DNA from: Loktanella salsilacus
Lineage (GTDB): Bacteria > Pseudomonadota > Alphaproteobacteria > Rhodobacterales > Rhodobacteraceae
Reading direction: 5' to 3'
Length of the DNA: 33,112 bases
Assembly: GCF_900114485.1 (NCBI RefSeq)
Contig: NZ_FOTF01000033.1
Location: 1-33,112 of the forward strand
The translations under genes were made by a program, and so were the position numbers. This document shows, piece by piece, positions 25,008 to 33,112 of this stretch. Within the stretch, counting starts at the first letter, position 1. Every line of letters begins with the position of its first letter. The notes under the pieces are model-generated. The model did no database searches, had not been told where the DNA came from, and was given only the letters and a program-made list of their open reading frames with translations.

Positions 25008-25932
25008 ACCCGCGCAACACCTGATTGAAGGGCGCACTATGGGCACAACATGGTCCGTGCGCCTTGCCGAAGATTGCGGCGTCAGCCAAGCCACCTTGCA
25101 GACCGCATTCCAGCGCGCGGTTCATCAGGTCGATATGCAAATGTCGACGTGGAGCCCGCACAGTGATCTGATGCGCCTGAATGCGGCACCCGTTGGCGAT
25201 TGGGTGCCTTTGCCAAATCACCTTATGGCGGTGCTGACGGCAGGCCTTGCGATCAGCCGTGACACCAAAGGCGCGTTCGAGATGAACGTCGGTGATGCGG
25301 TGCGGGCCTGGGGATTTGGCACGGATCAAATCAACCTAGACGCCATTCGGGCCGCTAGCGGCTGCGCACGTATCCCCGCAACCCAGACGCTTATCTTGGA
25401 TGCGGGTAACGGGCGGGCTCAAAAGACAGCTCCGCTGGCGCTTGATCTATCAGGCATCGCCAAGGGCTATGGGGTGGACCGCTTGGCATTCGTGGCCGCC
25501 GGGTTCGGGATTAAACACGCGCTTTGCGCGATCGATGGAGAGGTCAAGGCCGTGGGCACCCAAGCCTGCGGCACCCCGTGGCCGGTTGGGATCGAGGTGC
25601 CAGACACGCCAGATCGAAAAATGCATTCTGTCTTGGGCCTTGCGGATATGGCGGCGGCGACGTCAGGCGATTACCGCCATTTCGTCGAAGTGAAAGGCAC
25701 CCGTTTAAGCCACACAATCGACCCCCATCGCGGCGCCCCTATCGTGAACGCGCCAGCATCAGTGACCGTTCTGGCAAAATCGTGCATGCAAGCCGATGCA
25801 ATGGCGACGGCGCTGATGGTTATGGGAAGTGTGGAAGGCCACAAATTCGCAGTGAAGAACGAGATAAGCGCGTTGTTTTTGACGCGTAAGGCAGGAAACG
25901 TCGACGCAATTGGAACAGGTCTATTCGTATAA
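24988..25932 (+). CDS. apbE: FAD:protein FMN transferase (ApbE family)
   Basis: 314 residues. It attaches FMN to Ser or Thr of target proteins, using FAD and Mg. Family motifs are EGRTMGTTWSV at the start, ALDLSGIAKGYGVD, AIDGEVKAVG, and SHTIDPHRGAPI. It overlaps the end of the reductase gene by 20 bp; ATG 24988 has AAGGA four bases upstream. Oddly, no signal peptide is visible, although most ApbE proteins act outside the cytoplasm. Its partner in the operon is the DUF2271 protein. A missing export signal may mean a start site error, a degenerate signal, or folding with the partner inside the cell. Confidence 0.92.
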   Translation: MPKMSIEPAQHLIEGRTMGTTWSVRLAEDCGVSQATLQTAFQRAVHQVDMQMSTWSPHSDLMRLNAAPVGDWVPLPNHLMAVLTAGLAISRDTKGAFEMNVGDAVRAWGFGTDQINLDAIRAASGCARIPATQTLILDAGNGRAQKTAPLALDLSGIAKGYGVDRLAFVAAGFGIKHALCAIDGEVKAVGTQACGTPWPVGIEVPDTPDRKMHSVLGLADMAAATSGDYRHFVEVKGTRLSHTIDPHRGAPIVNAPASVTVLAKSCMQADAMATALMVMGSVEGHKFAVKNEISALFLTRKAGNVDAIGTGLFV

Positions 25933-26166
25933 TAACCTGCGTATCGCCGCCTGTAGGTTGCCTTGTAAGATCTTCTCTTGGTTTGGATTAACGAGCTTGA
26001 ACAGGCAGCCTGAACGAACCTCGGCAATCTGATCCATGTTTTTAACACTATCGAAGACATGACAGCGGACATTGACCAATCGCGCCCCTTCATCCCGCCC
26101 GTTGCCATCGTCAATCAGGTTGGCACAAGACGCTAATAATGATTGGCCGGCTGCGAACCAAGATCG
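25921..26166 (-). pseudogene. C-terminal remnant of an unrecognised gene
   Basis: An open frame of 81 codons, from just after a stop (26167-26169) to TAG at 25921-25923. It reads like real protein: RSWFAAGQSLLASCANL, then RLVNVRCHVFDSVK, SGCLFKLVNPNQEKILQG and IRRLLYE. It has no ATG start at the upstream end and no extension in another frame that I could find. It overlaps the end of apbE by 12 bp, convergently. I do not recognise the family. Confidence 0.4.
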
Positions 26167-26985
26167 TCAGCTGACAAGCATTTCCACTCTAAAGTGACAT
26201 GCTAAATGAATGGGGAATTTGGTGCACCTAAAAGGAGAAACTTCGAACTCACTTTTTGCGGTTTTGTCTCAGTGGGAGAGAGCGCTGCAGCTATCTAAGA
26301 TAGTAGCATCACTAGATGGTGGCTGACGTCCACTGCAGGCTACGCCAATGCAAGATTAGTATAGGATAAGGTCTAGGCAACGTCCGCCCCCATCCGCGGC
26401 TCTACGGACGCGAACGGCCCGTAGCTGCCGCTGGCCAAATGTCCAAGCGCTGCGTTGCAGCTTTCCCGAGGCAGCCGTTCGACACACTGTGCAGGGTGCG
26501 ACATGTCATTTTCTGCTCTTGTGAGATGCGCGACATTCGAACCACGCTCGAATGTGCTGACGCCAAAGACGCGAAGCTTCATTAATTTCCTAATTGGCCG
26601 TCTGGGAAATCGCTCTGAATGGGCCAAATATCCGTCGGCTTCCTCAATTGAGGAGTGTGATGATACCAAGGGCGCCGAGATGTGTGATATCGGAGGTGGC
26701 TCTATCCAGTTCTCTTATTTAGCAAAGGAATTATACCTTGGATGACGCATTTAGCTTCGCTTTCGGATTTCAAGCTCCCGCGTGCAGAGAACCGCCACCT
26801 GCGCAAACCGGACCGCCAAGACCTAATCAAGCTCCTGCAGCCCAACCCGTTATTGCTACCGTTCTTACCGAACGCGACATTCAGACAGATGAATCTGTCG
26901 GTCAGCCGACAAAGCCGCGGCGCAATAGTGTTGTCCAGGGATCGGCCTTTTAAGAGGGCCAGTAATTGCGGGAGCCGCGAGAGGA
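25933..26985. other. Intergenic region of about 1 kb with gene remnants
   Basis: No intact gene is convincing here. It holds the minus-strand remnant at 25921-26166, a LysR-like tail at 26542-26634, and a short frame 26210-26326 beginning MGNLVHLKGETSNS with no ribosome binding site. Frames around 26373-26745 and 26738-26999 overlap on both strands and match nothing. The region separates the flavin-redox operon from the betaine module and looks like a scar of past insertion or deletion. Confidence 0.6.
26542..26634 (+). pseudogene. Likely LysR-family C-terminal remnant
   Basis: In one frame the sequence reads SNVLTPKTRSFINFLIGRLG then NRSEWAKY, which matches the ending of LysR regulators (L..K.RAFIDFL..RFG..P.W). 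Nothing upstream continues the effector domain, so it is an isolated tail. A small match like this could be chance, but order and spacing are good. Confidence 0.4.
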
Positions 26986-29043
26986 TCAGAGGTCCTTGAT
27001 GAGGCGCAAGGCGTCGTAGATTGCCGCGTGGGTGTTGCGCGACGATACGGCGTCGCCGATCCGGAAAAGCTGGAACGCGCCGTCGGAATTGGTTTCGATG
27101 CTTTGTTGCCGTCCATCGATCAGCGCGGCATGATCTACCGCCCCCCCATTTTGCGACAGCGGTCGAAGATCGAAATAAAGCTCATCAAGGGGCATTGTGC
27201 CGTAGTTCACGACAATCTGATCGTATTCGGCGTGAGTGACGCGGTCGGAATAGTCGGTGCCAAGGGTCGCTCGCAGACGATTGCCAACCCGGTCCAGTCC
27301 GACCAATCGCTGGGCAATCGTGAAGCGGACGTCGTTATGCTGAAGCGCCTTCATATAACGCGACAGGTTCATCGCCATGACCTCGGGGGCAAAGGACCGG
27401 TCGGGGGTCATGATCTCGATCTTGGCACCGGCGCCGAGGGCGACTTCGGCGGCTTGCAGACCGGCGTGATCGCCCGCCTCGTCGTAGATCAGAATGTCGC
27501 TGCCGGGTGCGACGTCGCCCGACAGGATGTCCCAAGACGTCACGGCGAGCGGAAGGTCGGTGTCGGTTTCAAAAAGCATCGTATGCGCCATCCCGCCGGT
27601 CGCAACAATCACCACGTCTGGGTTGAGGGCTGTCACGTCTCCTGCGTCGGCATAAGTGTTGTATCGAATGTCAACGCCCGCCGCCTCGCATTGCGCAACG
27701 CGCCAGTCGATCAGGCCCATCATTTCGGAGCGGCGCGGCGAGCGCGCGGTCAAGCGGACTTGGCCGCCGGGTCCGCTGGCGGCTTCGAGCAGCGTTACTG
27801 CGTGGCCGCGCGCGGCCGCAACGCGCGCCGCTTCCAGCCCGCCCGGACCGGCCCCAACCACGACGACGGTGCGACGTGTCAGCGCCGGTATGATGGTGTG
27901 TGGCATCGTTTCTTCGCGCCCCGTCGCAGCATTGTGCAGACAAAGCGCCATGCCCCCCTGATAGATGCGGTCCAGGCAATAGTTCGCGCCAACGCAGGGG
28001 CGAATATCGTCCTCGCGGCCTTCAATGATCTTGGCCAACAGATGCGGGTCGGCCATATGCGCGCGGGTCATGCCAACCATGTCGAGGTGCCCTTCCGCAA
28101 TCGCGTGGCGTGCGGTGGCGACGTCCTGAATCCGTGAGGCGTGAAAGGTTGGCAGCCCGGTCGCGCGCCGGATACGGCCTGCGAAATCCAGATGTGGTGC
28201 AGACCGCATGCCTTGGATAGGGATCATTTTCGTCATCGCGGGGTCGGTGTGTATGCGGCCCCTGTTCACGTTTAGAAAATCGACCATTCCGCTCGCCTTG
28301 AGCATGCGCCCGATCTCGATCCCTTCGTCCTCGGTGATGCCGCCCGTCTGCATCTCATCCGCCGTGGCGCGGATGCCGACAATGAAGTCAGGGCCGACGC
28401 GCTTGCGCACCGCCGTTAGTACATCTGTGGTAAAACGAATGCGGTTTTCAAGTGTGTCTGCCCCATAGGGCCCCGTCAGCGTATTGGTCAGCGGCGACCA
28501 GAACTGGTCCATCAGGTGACCGCCGGCATAGAGTTCCACCCCATCCATGCCGCCTGCCTGCATCCGCTCTGCCGCGGCTGCGTAGTCTTCGATGATCCGG
28601 GCAATGTCCCAATCCTCCAGAACCTTCGGAAAGGCCCGGTGGGCGGGTTCGCGGTGGGGACCGGGCGACACCGCGGGTAGCCAATCGCCCTTGTTCCAGG
28701 TCGTGCGCCGCCCTAGATGCGTCAATTGGATCATCACCGCAGCGCCGTGTTCGTGGCAGGCGTCGGTCAGTTCGCGGATCCAGGGCACGACCTCGTCGCG
28801 GTAGGCAAGGATGTTGTTGAAGACGGGCGGGCTGTCGCGCGACACCGCCGCCGACCCAGCCGTCATCGTGAGCGCCACGCCAGCACGGGCCCGCTCTTCG
28901 TGATACAGGCGGTAGCGCGCCTTGGGCATCCCGTCCTCGGGATAGGCGGGTTCGTGGCTGGTGATCATCACCCGGTTGCGCAGGGTCAGATGCTTCAGCC
29001 GGAACGGAGTGAGCAATGGGTCGGTCTCAGAGATGTTCTTCAT
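26986..29043 (-). CDS. DgcA/StcD-like N-methyl amine demethylase (old yellow enzyme family)
   Basis: 685 residues. The N-terminal barrel binds FMN (residues 10-345; GMDGVELYAGGHLMDQFWSP, GPYGADTLENRIRF). An iron-sulfur cysteine set follows, C350, C356 and C368 (RPCVGANYCLDRIYQGG), then an FAD/NAD-type domain with GAGPGG at 397-402. It most resembles dimethylglycine demethylase DgcA and N-methylproline demethylase StcD, which remove a methyl group and release formaldehyde. AGGAG lies eight bases before the ATG. It is the third gene of an operon after the Rieske oxygenase and its reductase, nine bases after the latter. The substrate could be dimethylglycine, N-methylproline or a related amine. 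Confidence 0.85.
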   Translation of the reverse strand: MKNISETDPLLTPFRLKHLTLRNRVMITSHEPAYPEDGMPKARYRLYHEERARAGVALTMTAGSAAVSRDSPPVFNNILAYRDEVVPWIRELTDACHEHGAAVMIQLTHLGRRTTWNKGDWLPAVSPGPHREPAHRAFPKVLEDWDIARIIEDYAAAAERMQAGGMDGVELYAGGHLMDQFWSPLTNTLTGPYGADTLENRIRFTTDVLTAVRKRVGPDFIVGIRATADEMQTGGITEDEGIEIGRMLKASGMVDFLNVNRGRIHTDPAMTKMIPIQGMRSAPHLDFAGRIRRATGLPTFHASRIQDVATARHAIAEGHLDMVGMTRAHMADPHLLAKIIEGREDDIRPCVGANYCLDRIYQGGMALCLHNAATGREETMPHTIIPALTRRTVVVVGAGPGGLEAARVAAARGHAVTLLEAASGPGGQVRLTARSPRRSEMMGLIDWRVAQCEAAGVDIRYNTYADAGDVTALNPDVVIVATGGMAHTMLFETDTDLPLAVTSWDILSGDVAPGSDILIYDEAGDHAGLQAAEVALGAGAKIEIMTPDRSFAPEVMAMNLSRYMKALQHNDVRFTIAQRLVGLDRVGNRLRATLGTDYSDRVTHAEYDQIVVNYGTMPLDELYFDLRPLSQNGGAVDHAALIDGRQQSIETNSDGAFQLFRIGDAVSSRNTHAAIYDALRLIKDL

Positions 29044-29052
29044 GGCGAGCTC

Positions 29053-30105
29053 CTAACAGTCAAGTACGATGTCGGTCAGCGGGCGGCTGACGCAAGGCAG
29101 GATGAAACCGCGGTCGATCTCGCGCTGGCGGATGCCGCCGTCATGCGACATTGTGACTTCACCGGAATGTTTGAACGTTTTGCAGGTGCCGCACATTCCC
29201 CGCGCACAAGACGAAGGAAGCGGCAGCCCCGCCTGTTTGACCGCCGACAGGATAGTCGACGTCTCGGCACAGGAAAACACTTGGCCCGATTTTGCAAAAG
29301 TGACGCTGCGCACCGGCGTTTCCATGCTCGGCGCAACCTCGGCCTCAGGTGAGGAAAAATCGAAGCTTTCCTCCCCGTAGCGCTCCGGCGGCACGCCCGC
29401 CGCGCGGGTGGCCGCGCGGACCATCGCCATGAAACCCTGCGGTCCGCAGCATAGAACGGTGCGGCGGGCAAGGTCGGGCACGATCCGCATCAGCGTCCCT
29501 GCGTCTAGCCGGGTTGACCGCGCCTCGCGCGTGGTCAGCCGCACAACGACAAGGTTAGGCAGGCGGCGAGCGAGCGCGTCCGTCTCGGCAGCCGCGATTA
29601 GATCGGCCGTCTGCGGTGCGACTTGGATCAGCACCGCGTCTATGTCGATGCCTCTGTCGGCTGCGGTTCGCAGGATTGACAGCATTGGTGTCACACCGCT
29701 GCCCGCTGCGATCAGCGCATAGGCATCGCCTGGCCAGGCTGCAGGGCCGAACCGGCCCGAGGGGCCAAGCGCCTCAATCCGCGCGCCGCGACAAAGCGAA
29801 GTATGCAACTGTTCCGACCCCGCGCCTGACTGCCGCTTGACGGTGATTTCAATGCCCCCATCGCGTGCCGCCGACGAAGAAATGGTGTAACAGCGCTCAA
29901 TCTTCCCCGCGTCCGTCTCGATGCGAAATGTCATGAACTGTCCCGGATCATGCTCAATCCGGCTGCCATCATCTGGGGTCAGCAGAAACGTCCGCATGTC
30001 CGGTCCTTCGTCCCAGACGCCGCGACAGACCAGTGTGCCCCAGCGATCTGGCGGAAAGCGCCGCCGCCGCCGCGTATCCCATACGGTTAGGTCGATCTCG
30101 GTCAC
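29053..30105 (-). CDS. Rieske oxygenase reductase: flavin reductase domain with C-terminal [2Fe-2S] ferredoxin
   Basis: 350 residues. The GTG start at 30105 overlaps the oxygenase stop in GTGA fashion; the frame extends to 30144. The N-terminal FNR domain has the FAD motif RCYTISSS and the NAD(P)H motif GSGVTPMLSIL. The C-terminal plant-type ferredoxin has C300, C305, C308 and C338 (CARGMCGTCKTF). It passes electrons from NAD(P)H to the Rieske oxygenase. The architecture equals GbcB and the CntB/Stc partner proteins. Confidence 0.9.
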   Translation of the reverse strand: MTEIDLTVWDTRRRRRFPPDRWGTLVCRGVWDEGPDMRTFLLTPDDGSRIEHDPGQFMTFRIETDAGKIERCYTISSSAARDGGIEITVKRQSGAGSEQLHTSLCRGARIEALGPSGRFGPAAWPGDAYALIAAGSGVTPMLSILRTAADRGIDIDAVLIQVAPQTADLIAAAETDALARRLPNLVVVRLTTREARSTRLDAGTLMRIVPDLARRTVLCCGPQGFMAMVRAATRAAGVPPERYGEESFDFSSPEAEVAPSMETPVRSVTFAKSGQVFSCAETSTILSAVKQAGLPLPSSCARGMCGTCKTFKHSGEVTMSHDGGIRQREIDRGFILPCVSRPLTDIVLDC

Positions 30106-31370
30106 AAGGCGTACCCGCTTGCCTGCATCCGCGCGACATACCATGTGGCGAATTCATCCAGCGCGCGTTCGGTGAACCGCGAATAGGGACCCGGACGATA
30201 ACCGGCAGAAGACACTCCGCGCTGCGCCAGCGCCACCAGATGCGCGTCCTCGGAGTTAGTTGTTTTCCAGACCGCCGTTAGATTCTCGAGATCGTAGTCC
30301 TCACCCTCGACAGCATCGGCATGCACCAGCCATTTTGTACGCACTAGCGTCCGGTTGGGCGCAATTGGGTAGGCTATGAAGACTACGGCATGATCCGACA
30401 TGATATGGTTCCAAGAATTGATGCCCCACAGATGCACATCGCCCATCCAAGGGCGGTTCGCATTGCCCAGCGGGAACGACACGGCAGCACGGGTGTCGGG
30501 CGTCTGGCTTTCGCCCAGACCCGCGATGATCAGACGCTGTGTCCGGAAATTCGTGGGCCATCCTACGGTGTGTTCTACGGGCTCATAGGCCAGCCCCTCC
30601 TCGGTCCAATGTGCGCTGTACTTCGCATAAGCATCGATCAGAGCGTTCGCCTCGGCCCGCTCGCTTTCGGTCAGGTTTTCTGGGTCGTATCCAAAATCGG
30701 CGGCGTGAAAGCTGAGTGAGAGCTGCGGATGGTTCGACGCGCAGTGATAGCACTCACGGTTATTCTCCATCGTCAGTTTCCAGTTGCCCTCTTCAATCAA
30801 ATCCTGTTCGAAGGCGACCTTTGCATTGCGCAGGTCATAGTCTGCCAATCGCGGCTCCATGACTGCAGCCAGTTCTTTGATATCGGCTGGCGGTTCCGCC
30901 GCTAGGCAGGCATAGAGGATGCCGCCAACGTCGCGCAGCGCCACCGGCTTGAGGTGATGGAGCGCGTGGTCGAAATCGACGCCCATGTGCGGAGCGAGAG
31001 CCAGCGCACCATCCAAGTTATAGGTCCACTGGTGATAGGGACACACAAGTTTGCCGACGATCGACCTGCCCGGAGGCACGAGCCGCGCCCCGCGATGTGA
31101 ACAGACGTTGTGGAACGCGCGCAGGGCACCGTCATCGTCGCGAAGGATAACGATGGACGACGGTCCGATATCGACAGCGATCACGTCGCCGGCCTCGGGA
31201 ACGTCGCAAGCCACACCTACGGCGATCCAGTGGCGTCCGAAAATCGCGTCGCAATCCGCAGCCCAAACGGCGGCCGATGTATAGAGCGGTGCGGGCAGCG
31301 TATGACCCGGGCGCCGCGCGGCAAGGTGCCGCGATATATCGGCATGATTTCCTCTGTCGGCGTCAAGCAT
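30102..31370 (-). CDS. Rieske non-heme iron oxygenase, betaine demethylase-like (GbcA/Stc2 type)
   Basis: 422 residues from ATG 31370, which has AGGAGG eight bases upstream; the longer frame to 31484 lies in the divergent promoter. The Rieske cluster ligands are C90-x-H92 and C110-x2-H113 (CSHRGARL, CPYHQW). The mononuclear iron site has His209 and His214 in NNRECYHCASNHP; Glu206 takes the place of the usual bridging Asp. The overall sequence resembles the stachydrine demethylase Stc2 and glycine betaine monooxygenase GbcA. It would demethylate a betaine and release formaldehyde. Neighbours support this, but the exact betaine is not known. Confidence 0.9.
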   Translation of the reverse strand: MLDADRGNHADISRHLAARRPGHTLPAPLYTSAAVWAADCDAIFGRHWIAVGVACDVPEAGDVIAVDIGPSSIVILRDDDGALRAFHNVCSHRGARLVPPGRSIVGKLVCPYHQWTYNLDGALALAPHMGVDFDHALHHLKPVALRDVGGILYACLAAEPPADIKELAAVMEPRLADYDLRNAKVAFEQDLIEEGNWKLTMENNRECYHCASNHPQLSLSFHAADFGYDPENLTESERAEANALIDAYAKYSAHWTEEGLAYEPVEHTVGWPTNFRTQRLIIAGLGESQTPDTRAAVSFPLGNANRPWMGDVHLWGINSWNHIMSDHAVVFIAYPIAPNRTLVRTKWLVHADAVEGEDYDLENLTAVWKTTNSEDAHLVALAQRGVSSAGYRPGPYSRFTERALDEFATWYVARMQASGYAL

Positions 31371-31478
31371 CGCATACCTCCTCGTAACACAAATAACAGC
31401 CTGCGCTTCATAATCACTTGCTGCAACGGCATTTCCGCGCCACGAATGCATACGCTCAGCGAATGGAAAGAATTGCTC

Positions 31479-32390
31479 ATGCATAGGTTGCGCCGCAGCG
31501 TGTCGTCGTTGACTGCGCTACTGACCTTCGAGGCCGCTGCAAGGCGCGAGAGCTTTACCCGCGCCGCCGGGGAACTTGGCGTGACGCAAGCAGCGGTGTC
31601 ACGGCGAATGAAGCTCCTGGAAGCTGAAATTGGCCGTCCTCTGTTTTTACGGGCTAACCGGCGGGTGTTGCTGACGGAAGAAGGACTCGCGCTATACGCG
31701 GCCACCAGTGACGGCTTCGACTGCATCGCTGATGCCATTGCCAGAATCCGCGAACGCCCGGCTGACTTGACGGTCGCCGTGTCGGTCGCATTCGCGCATT
31801 TCCGGCTCCTTCCCGAATTGTCGTCTTTTCGCGATGTCGTGCCAGACGCCAACCTGCGCGTGGTGTCGAGCGATACGTGGACCGCACCGGACGATCCTAG
31901 CATTGATATTGCCGTCAGGTACGGTGCGCCACCGTTTCGCGGCATGAGAGTCCTTGGATCTCTGGGTGAAGCCGTGGTGCCAGTCTGCGCCCCGTCACGT
32001 GCCGGAGAACTTGCGCAGTACGACATTGATGATCTTATCGCGGGGCGCTGCGGTGCCCTGATCGAGGCCGATGCGCCCGAACCCACGTGGATGGGATGGG
32101 GCCAATGGTTCACCGCGCAAGGCCGGACGATTAGGCCGACCGGAACATGGCTGAGGTTCAGCAGCTATTCGGACGGCCTCTATGCGGCGATGGCGGGTCA
32201 GGGGATCGCGTTAGGCTGGAAGGGGCTGATCGAACGCCCCCTCGGCGACGGTCGCCTTGCGGCATTGTCGCTGCCGGTGCTGACGCCGAAAGAGCGCCAT
32301 TGGATCATGGTATCTGACAAGGTCGCACCATCGACACAAGCAGAGGCTTTCGCATCATGGATGGAAAGGTCCATGGGATTTGTTCCCTGA
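31479..32390 (+). CDS. LysR-family regulator of the betaine module
   Basis: 303 residues from ATG 31479. The helix-turn-helix is at about 10-65 (RRESFTRAAGELGVTQAAVSR). An effector domain of the GcvA-like type follows, ending near MERSMGFVP. ATG 31479 is chosen because GGAAAG lies about eight bases upstream; the open frame continues back to 31110 on the strand opposite the oxygenase, which is shadow. It is divergent from the Rieske gene, with about 108 bp between starts, and should control that operon in response to a betaine or amine. Confidence 0.9.
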   Translation: MHRLRRSVSSLTALLTFEAAARRESFTRAAGELGVTQAAVSRRMKLLEAEIGRPLFLRANRRVLLTEEGLALYAATSDGFDCIADAIARIRERPADLTVAVSVAFAHFRLLPELSSFRDVVPDANLRVVSSDTWTAPDDPSIDIAVRYGAPPFRGMRVLGSLGEAVVPVCAPSRAGELAQYDIDDLIAGRCGALIEADAPEPTWMGWGQWFTAQGRTIRPTGTWLRFSSYSDGLYAAMAGQGIALGWKGLIERPLGDGRLAALSLPVLTPKERHWIMVSDKVAPSTQAEAFASWMERSMGFVP

Positions 32391-32889
32391 CCCCCATGCG
32401 GTCGCAAACAGGAGAGCCATCGCCAAGGGTCGCACCACGTGTGGGATCGATTTTACGGGTGTCGCGATGGTGCTGGTTCACTGTGCGGCGTCTCCATTTT
32501 CAGGTAAAGCCTCGCGCAGATTGTCAGAGGAGAATTGTCTGTTTACGACTTAAAGCTGTGTCTTTCAGTATTATTGCCAGAAATGGTGTTGCTTGGATGA
32601 AGTTTGGTTCTGAAAAACTCCGCATTAGAAAGTTAATCTCATCTCAGGATTTGCGACCGTTAGCCCGCATTGTAAACCTTAGTACTTGCTGCAGCGAACT
32701 TCCGCTTCCCGCCTTCGTCGAAAGTTTTTTCGCGGATGTAGCTAAGGTCTGGTTTCCGCCCCTCGTGTCGGTGCGGTCGACTCGGTCACTTCCGGCGGCT
32801 TTGTTGATGGCTTGGATGCCCCCTCCCGACGGCATCGCAATGTGCCACTATGATGAGTGTTGAAACCATCACAGAAGGAAGGAGTATCC
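32391..32889. other. Intergenic region before the IS110-type element
   Basis: No gene is convincing; the frame 32357-32863 starts inside the LysR gene and has no family features. Near the right side, GATGCC (32815-32820) pairs with GGCATC (32831-32836), which could belong to the left end of the element. The element's boundary cannot be fixed from one end. Confidence 0.5.
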
Positions 32890-33112
32890 ATGTCCGAAGT
32901 TACTATTATCGGTGTCGATCTGGCAAAGCGCGTTTTCCAGCTGCACGGTGCACACCAAGACGGTTCGGTCGCGTTTCGTAAGAAGCTTTCACGAGGTCAG
33001 TTTCTCGCGTTCGTGGCGCAGCAGCCTAAATGCCTGATCGCCATGGAGGCTTGTGCAACGGCGCATGGCTGGGGTCGGGAATTTGAGAAGTTGGGCCACG
33101 ACGTGCGCCTAA
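32890..33112 (+). CDS. IS110-family transposase, N-terminal part (cut by window edge)
   Basis: The first 74 residues are visible: MSEVTIIGVDLAKRVFQLHG, then a KKLSRGQFLAF stretch and MEACATAHGWGREFEKLGH. The first acidic residue of the DEDD site is Asp10 in GVDLAK, with Glu in MEACA. AAGGAAGGAG is the ribosome binding site. These enzymes recombine DNA guided by a bridge RNA encoded in one non-coding end. The subgroup is not settled; the pattern EACATAHGW resembles IS1111-type members. Confidence 0.9.
   Translation, partial: MSEVTIIGVDLAKRVFQLHGAHQDGSVAFRKKLSRGQFLAFVAQQPKCLIAMEACATAHGWGREFEKLGHDVRL

Noticed and set aside
26265-26345. tRNA-like stretch with CTCAGTGGGAGAG
   Set aside because: No acceptor pairing and no T-arm consensus; it only resembles the D-arm.
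27028-28137. Plus-strand frame of 369 codons inside the DgcA-like gene
   Set aside because: Antisense to a clear enzyme; no family features.
32357-32863. Plus-strand frame of 168 codons after the LysR gene
   Set aside because: It starts in the end of the LysR gene in another frame; no ribosome binding site or recognisable domain.
1-33112. CRISPR array
   Set aside because: No regularly spaced repeats were found; the repeats here are two-copy blocks or tandem duplications.

Overview
The window looks like the chromosome, or a large replicon, of an alphaproteobacterium of the Rhodobacteraceae (Roseobacter-type). Evidence is high-GC codon use, a methionine synthase split into separate genes (homocysteine transferase, corrinoid protein, DUF1638 neighbour), a consensus FNR/FnrL site, and betaine-demethylase genes of the kind common in marine members of that family. 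This assignment is inference; there is no rRNA or other marker gene here.

Layout. (1) 1-332: 3' end of an IS5-family insertion sequence, ending about 30 bp before an MprF-like gene (364-2301). (2) 2168-6102: split methionine synthase region, with a homocysteine S-methyltransferase, a convergent radical SAM gene, a corrinoid protein, a small membrane protein and DUF1638. (3) 6192-9490, minus strand: housekeeping genes sufE, rnd, purN and purM, followed by a small exported protein and a CAT-anticodon tRNA (9942-10017). (4) 10163-14008: a metal cluster behind a well-formed FNR-type promoter, containing a small membrane peptide, DUF302, a TVP38/DedA protein and a Cu(I) P-type ATPase. (5) 14121-18550: a MerR regulator, YnfA and a His-tailed MFS exporter (minus strand), divergent from a Zn/Cd/Pb P-type ATPase across a PbrR-like promoter. 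(6) 18660-25932: response regulator, histidine kinase and VIT-family transporter (minus strand), divergent from a flavin-redox operon of a PepSY protein, an Asp-rich secreted protein, a DUF2271 protein with a flavinylation-like motif, a PepSY-flavodoxin-reductase fusion and ApbE. (7) 25933-26985: about 1 kb of gene remnants. (8) 26986-32390: a betaine demethylation module (Rieske oxygenase, reductase, DgcA/StcD-like demethylase) with a divergent LysR regulator. (9) 32391-33112: non-coding DNA and the start of an IS110-family recombinase.

How the genes work together. Regions 4-6 read as adjacent metal and redox modules: low-oxygen Cu(I) export, Pb/Cd/Zn-type export, and a two-component system controlling both a predicted Fe/Mn transporter and an envelope flavin electron-transfer system. 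The betaine module yields formaldehyde and demethylated amines. The most interesting part is region 6, where a DUF2271 protein carries a V-S-G-I-T-G-A-S motif beside ApbE and a PepSY reductase, all probably controlled by the divergent regulator. The module type has relatives in the flavinylation literature; the coupling with a VIT transporter and an extreme Asp-rich protein is what deserves attention.
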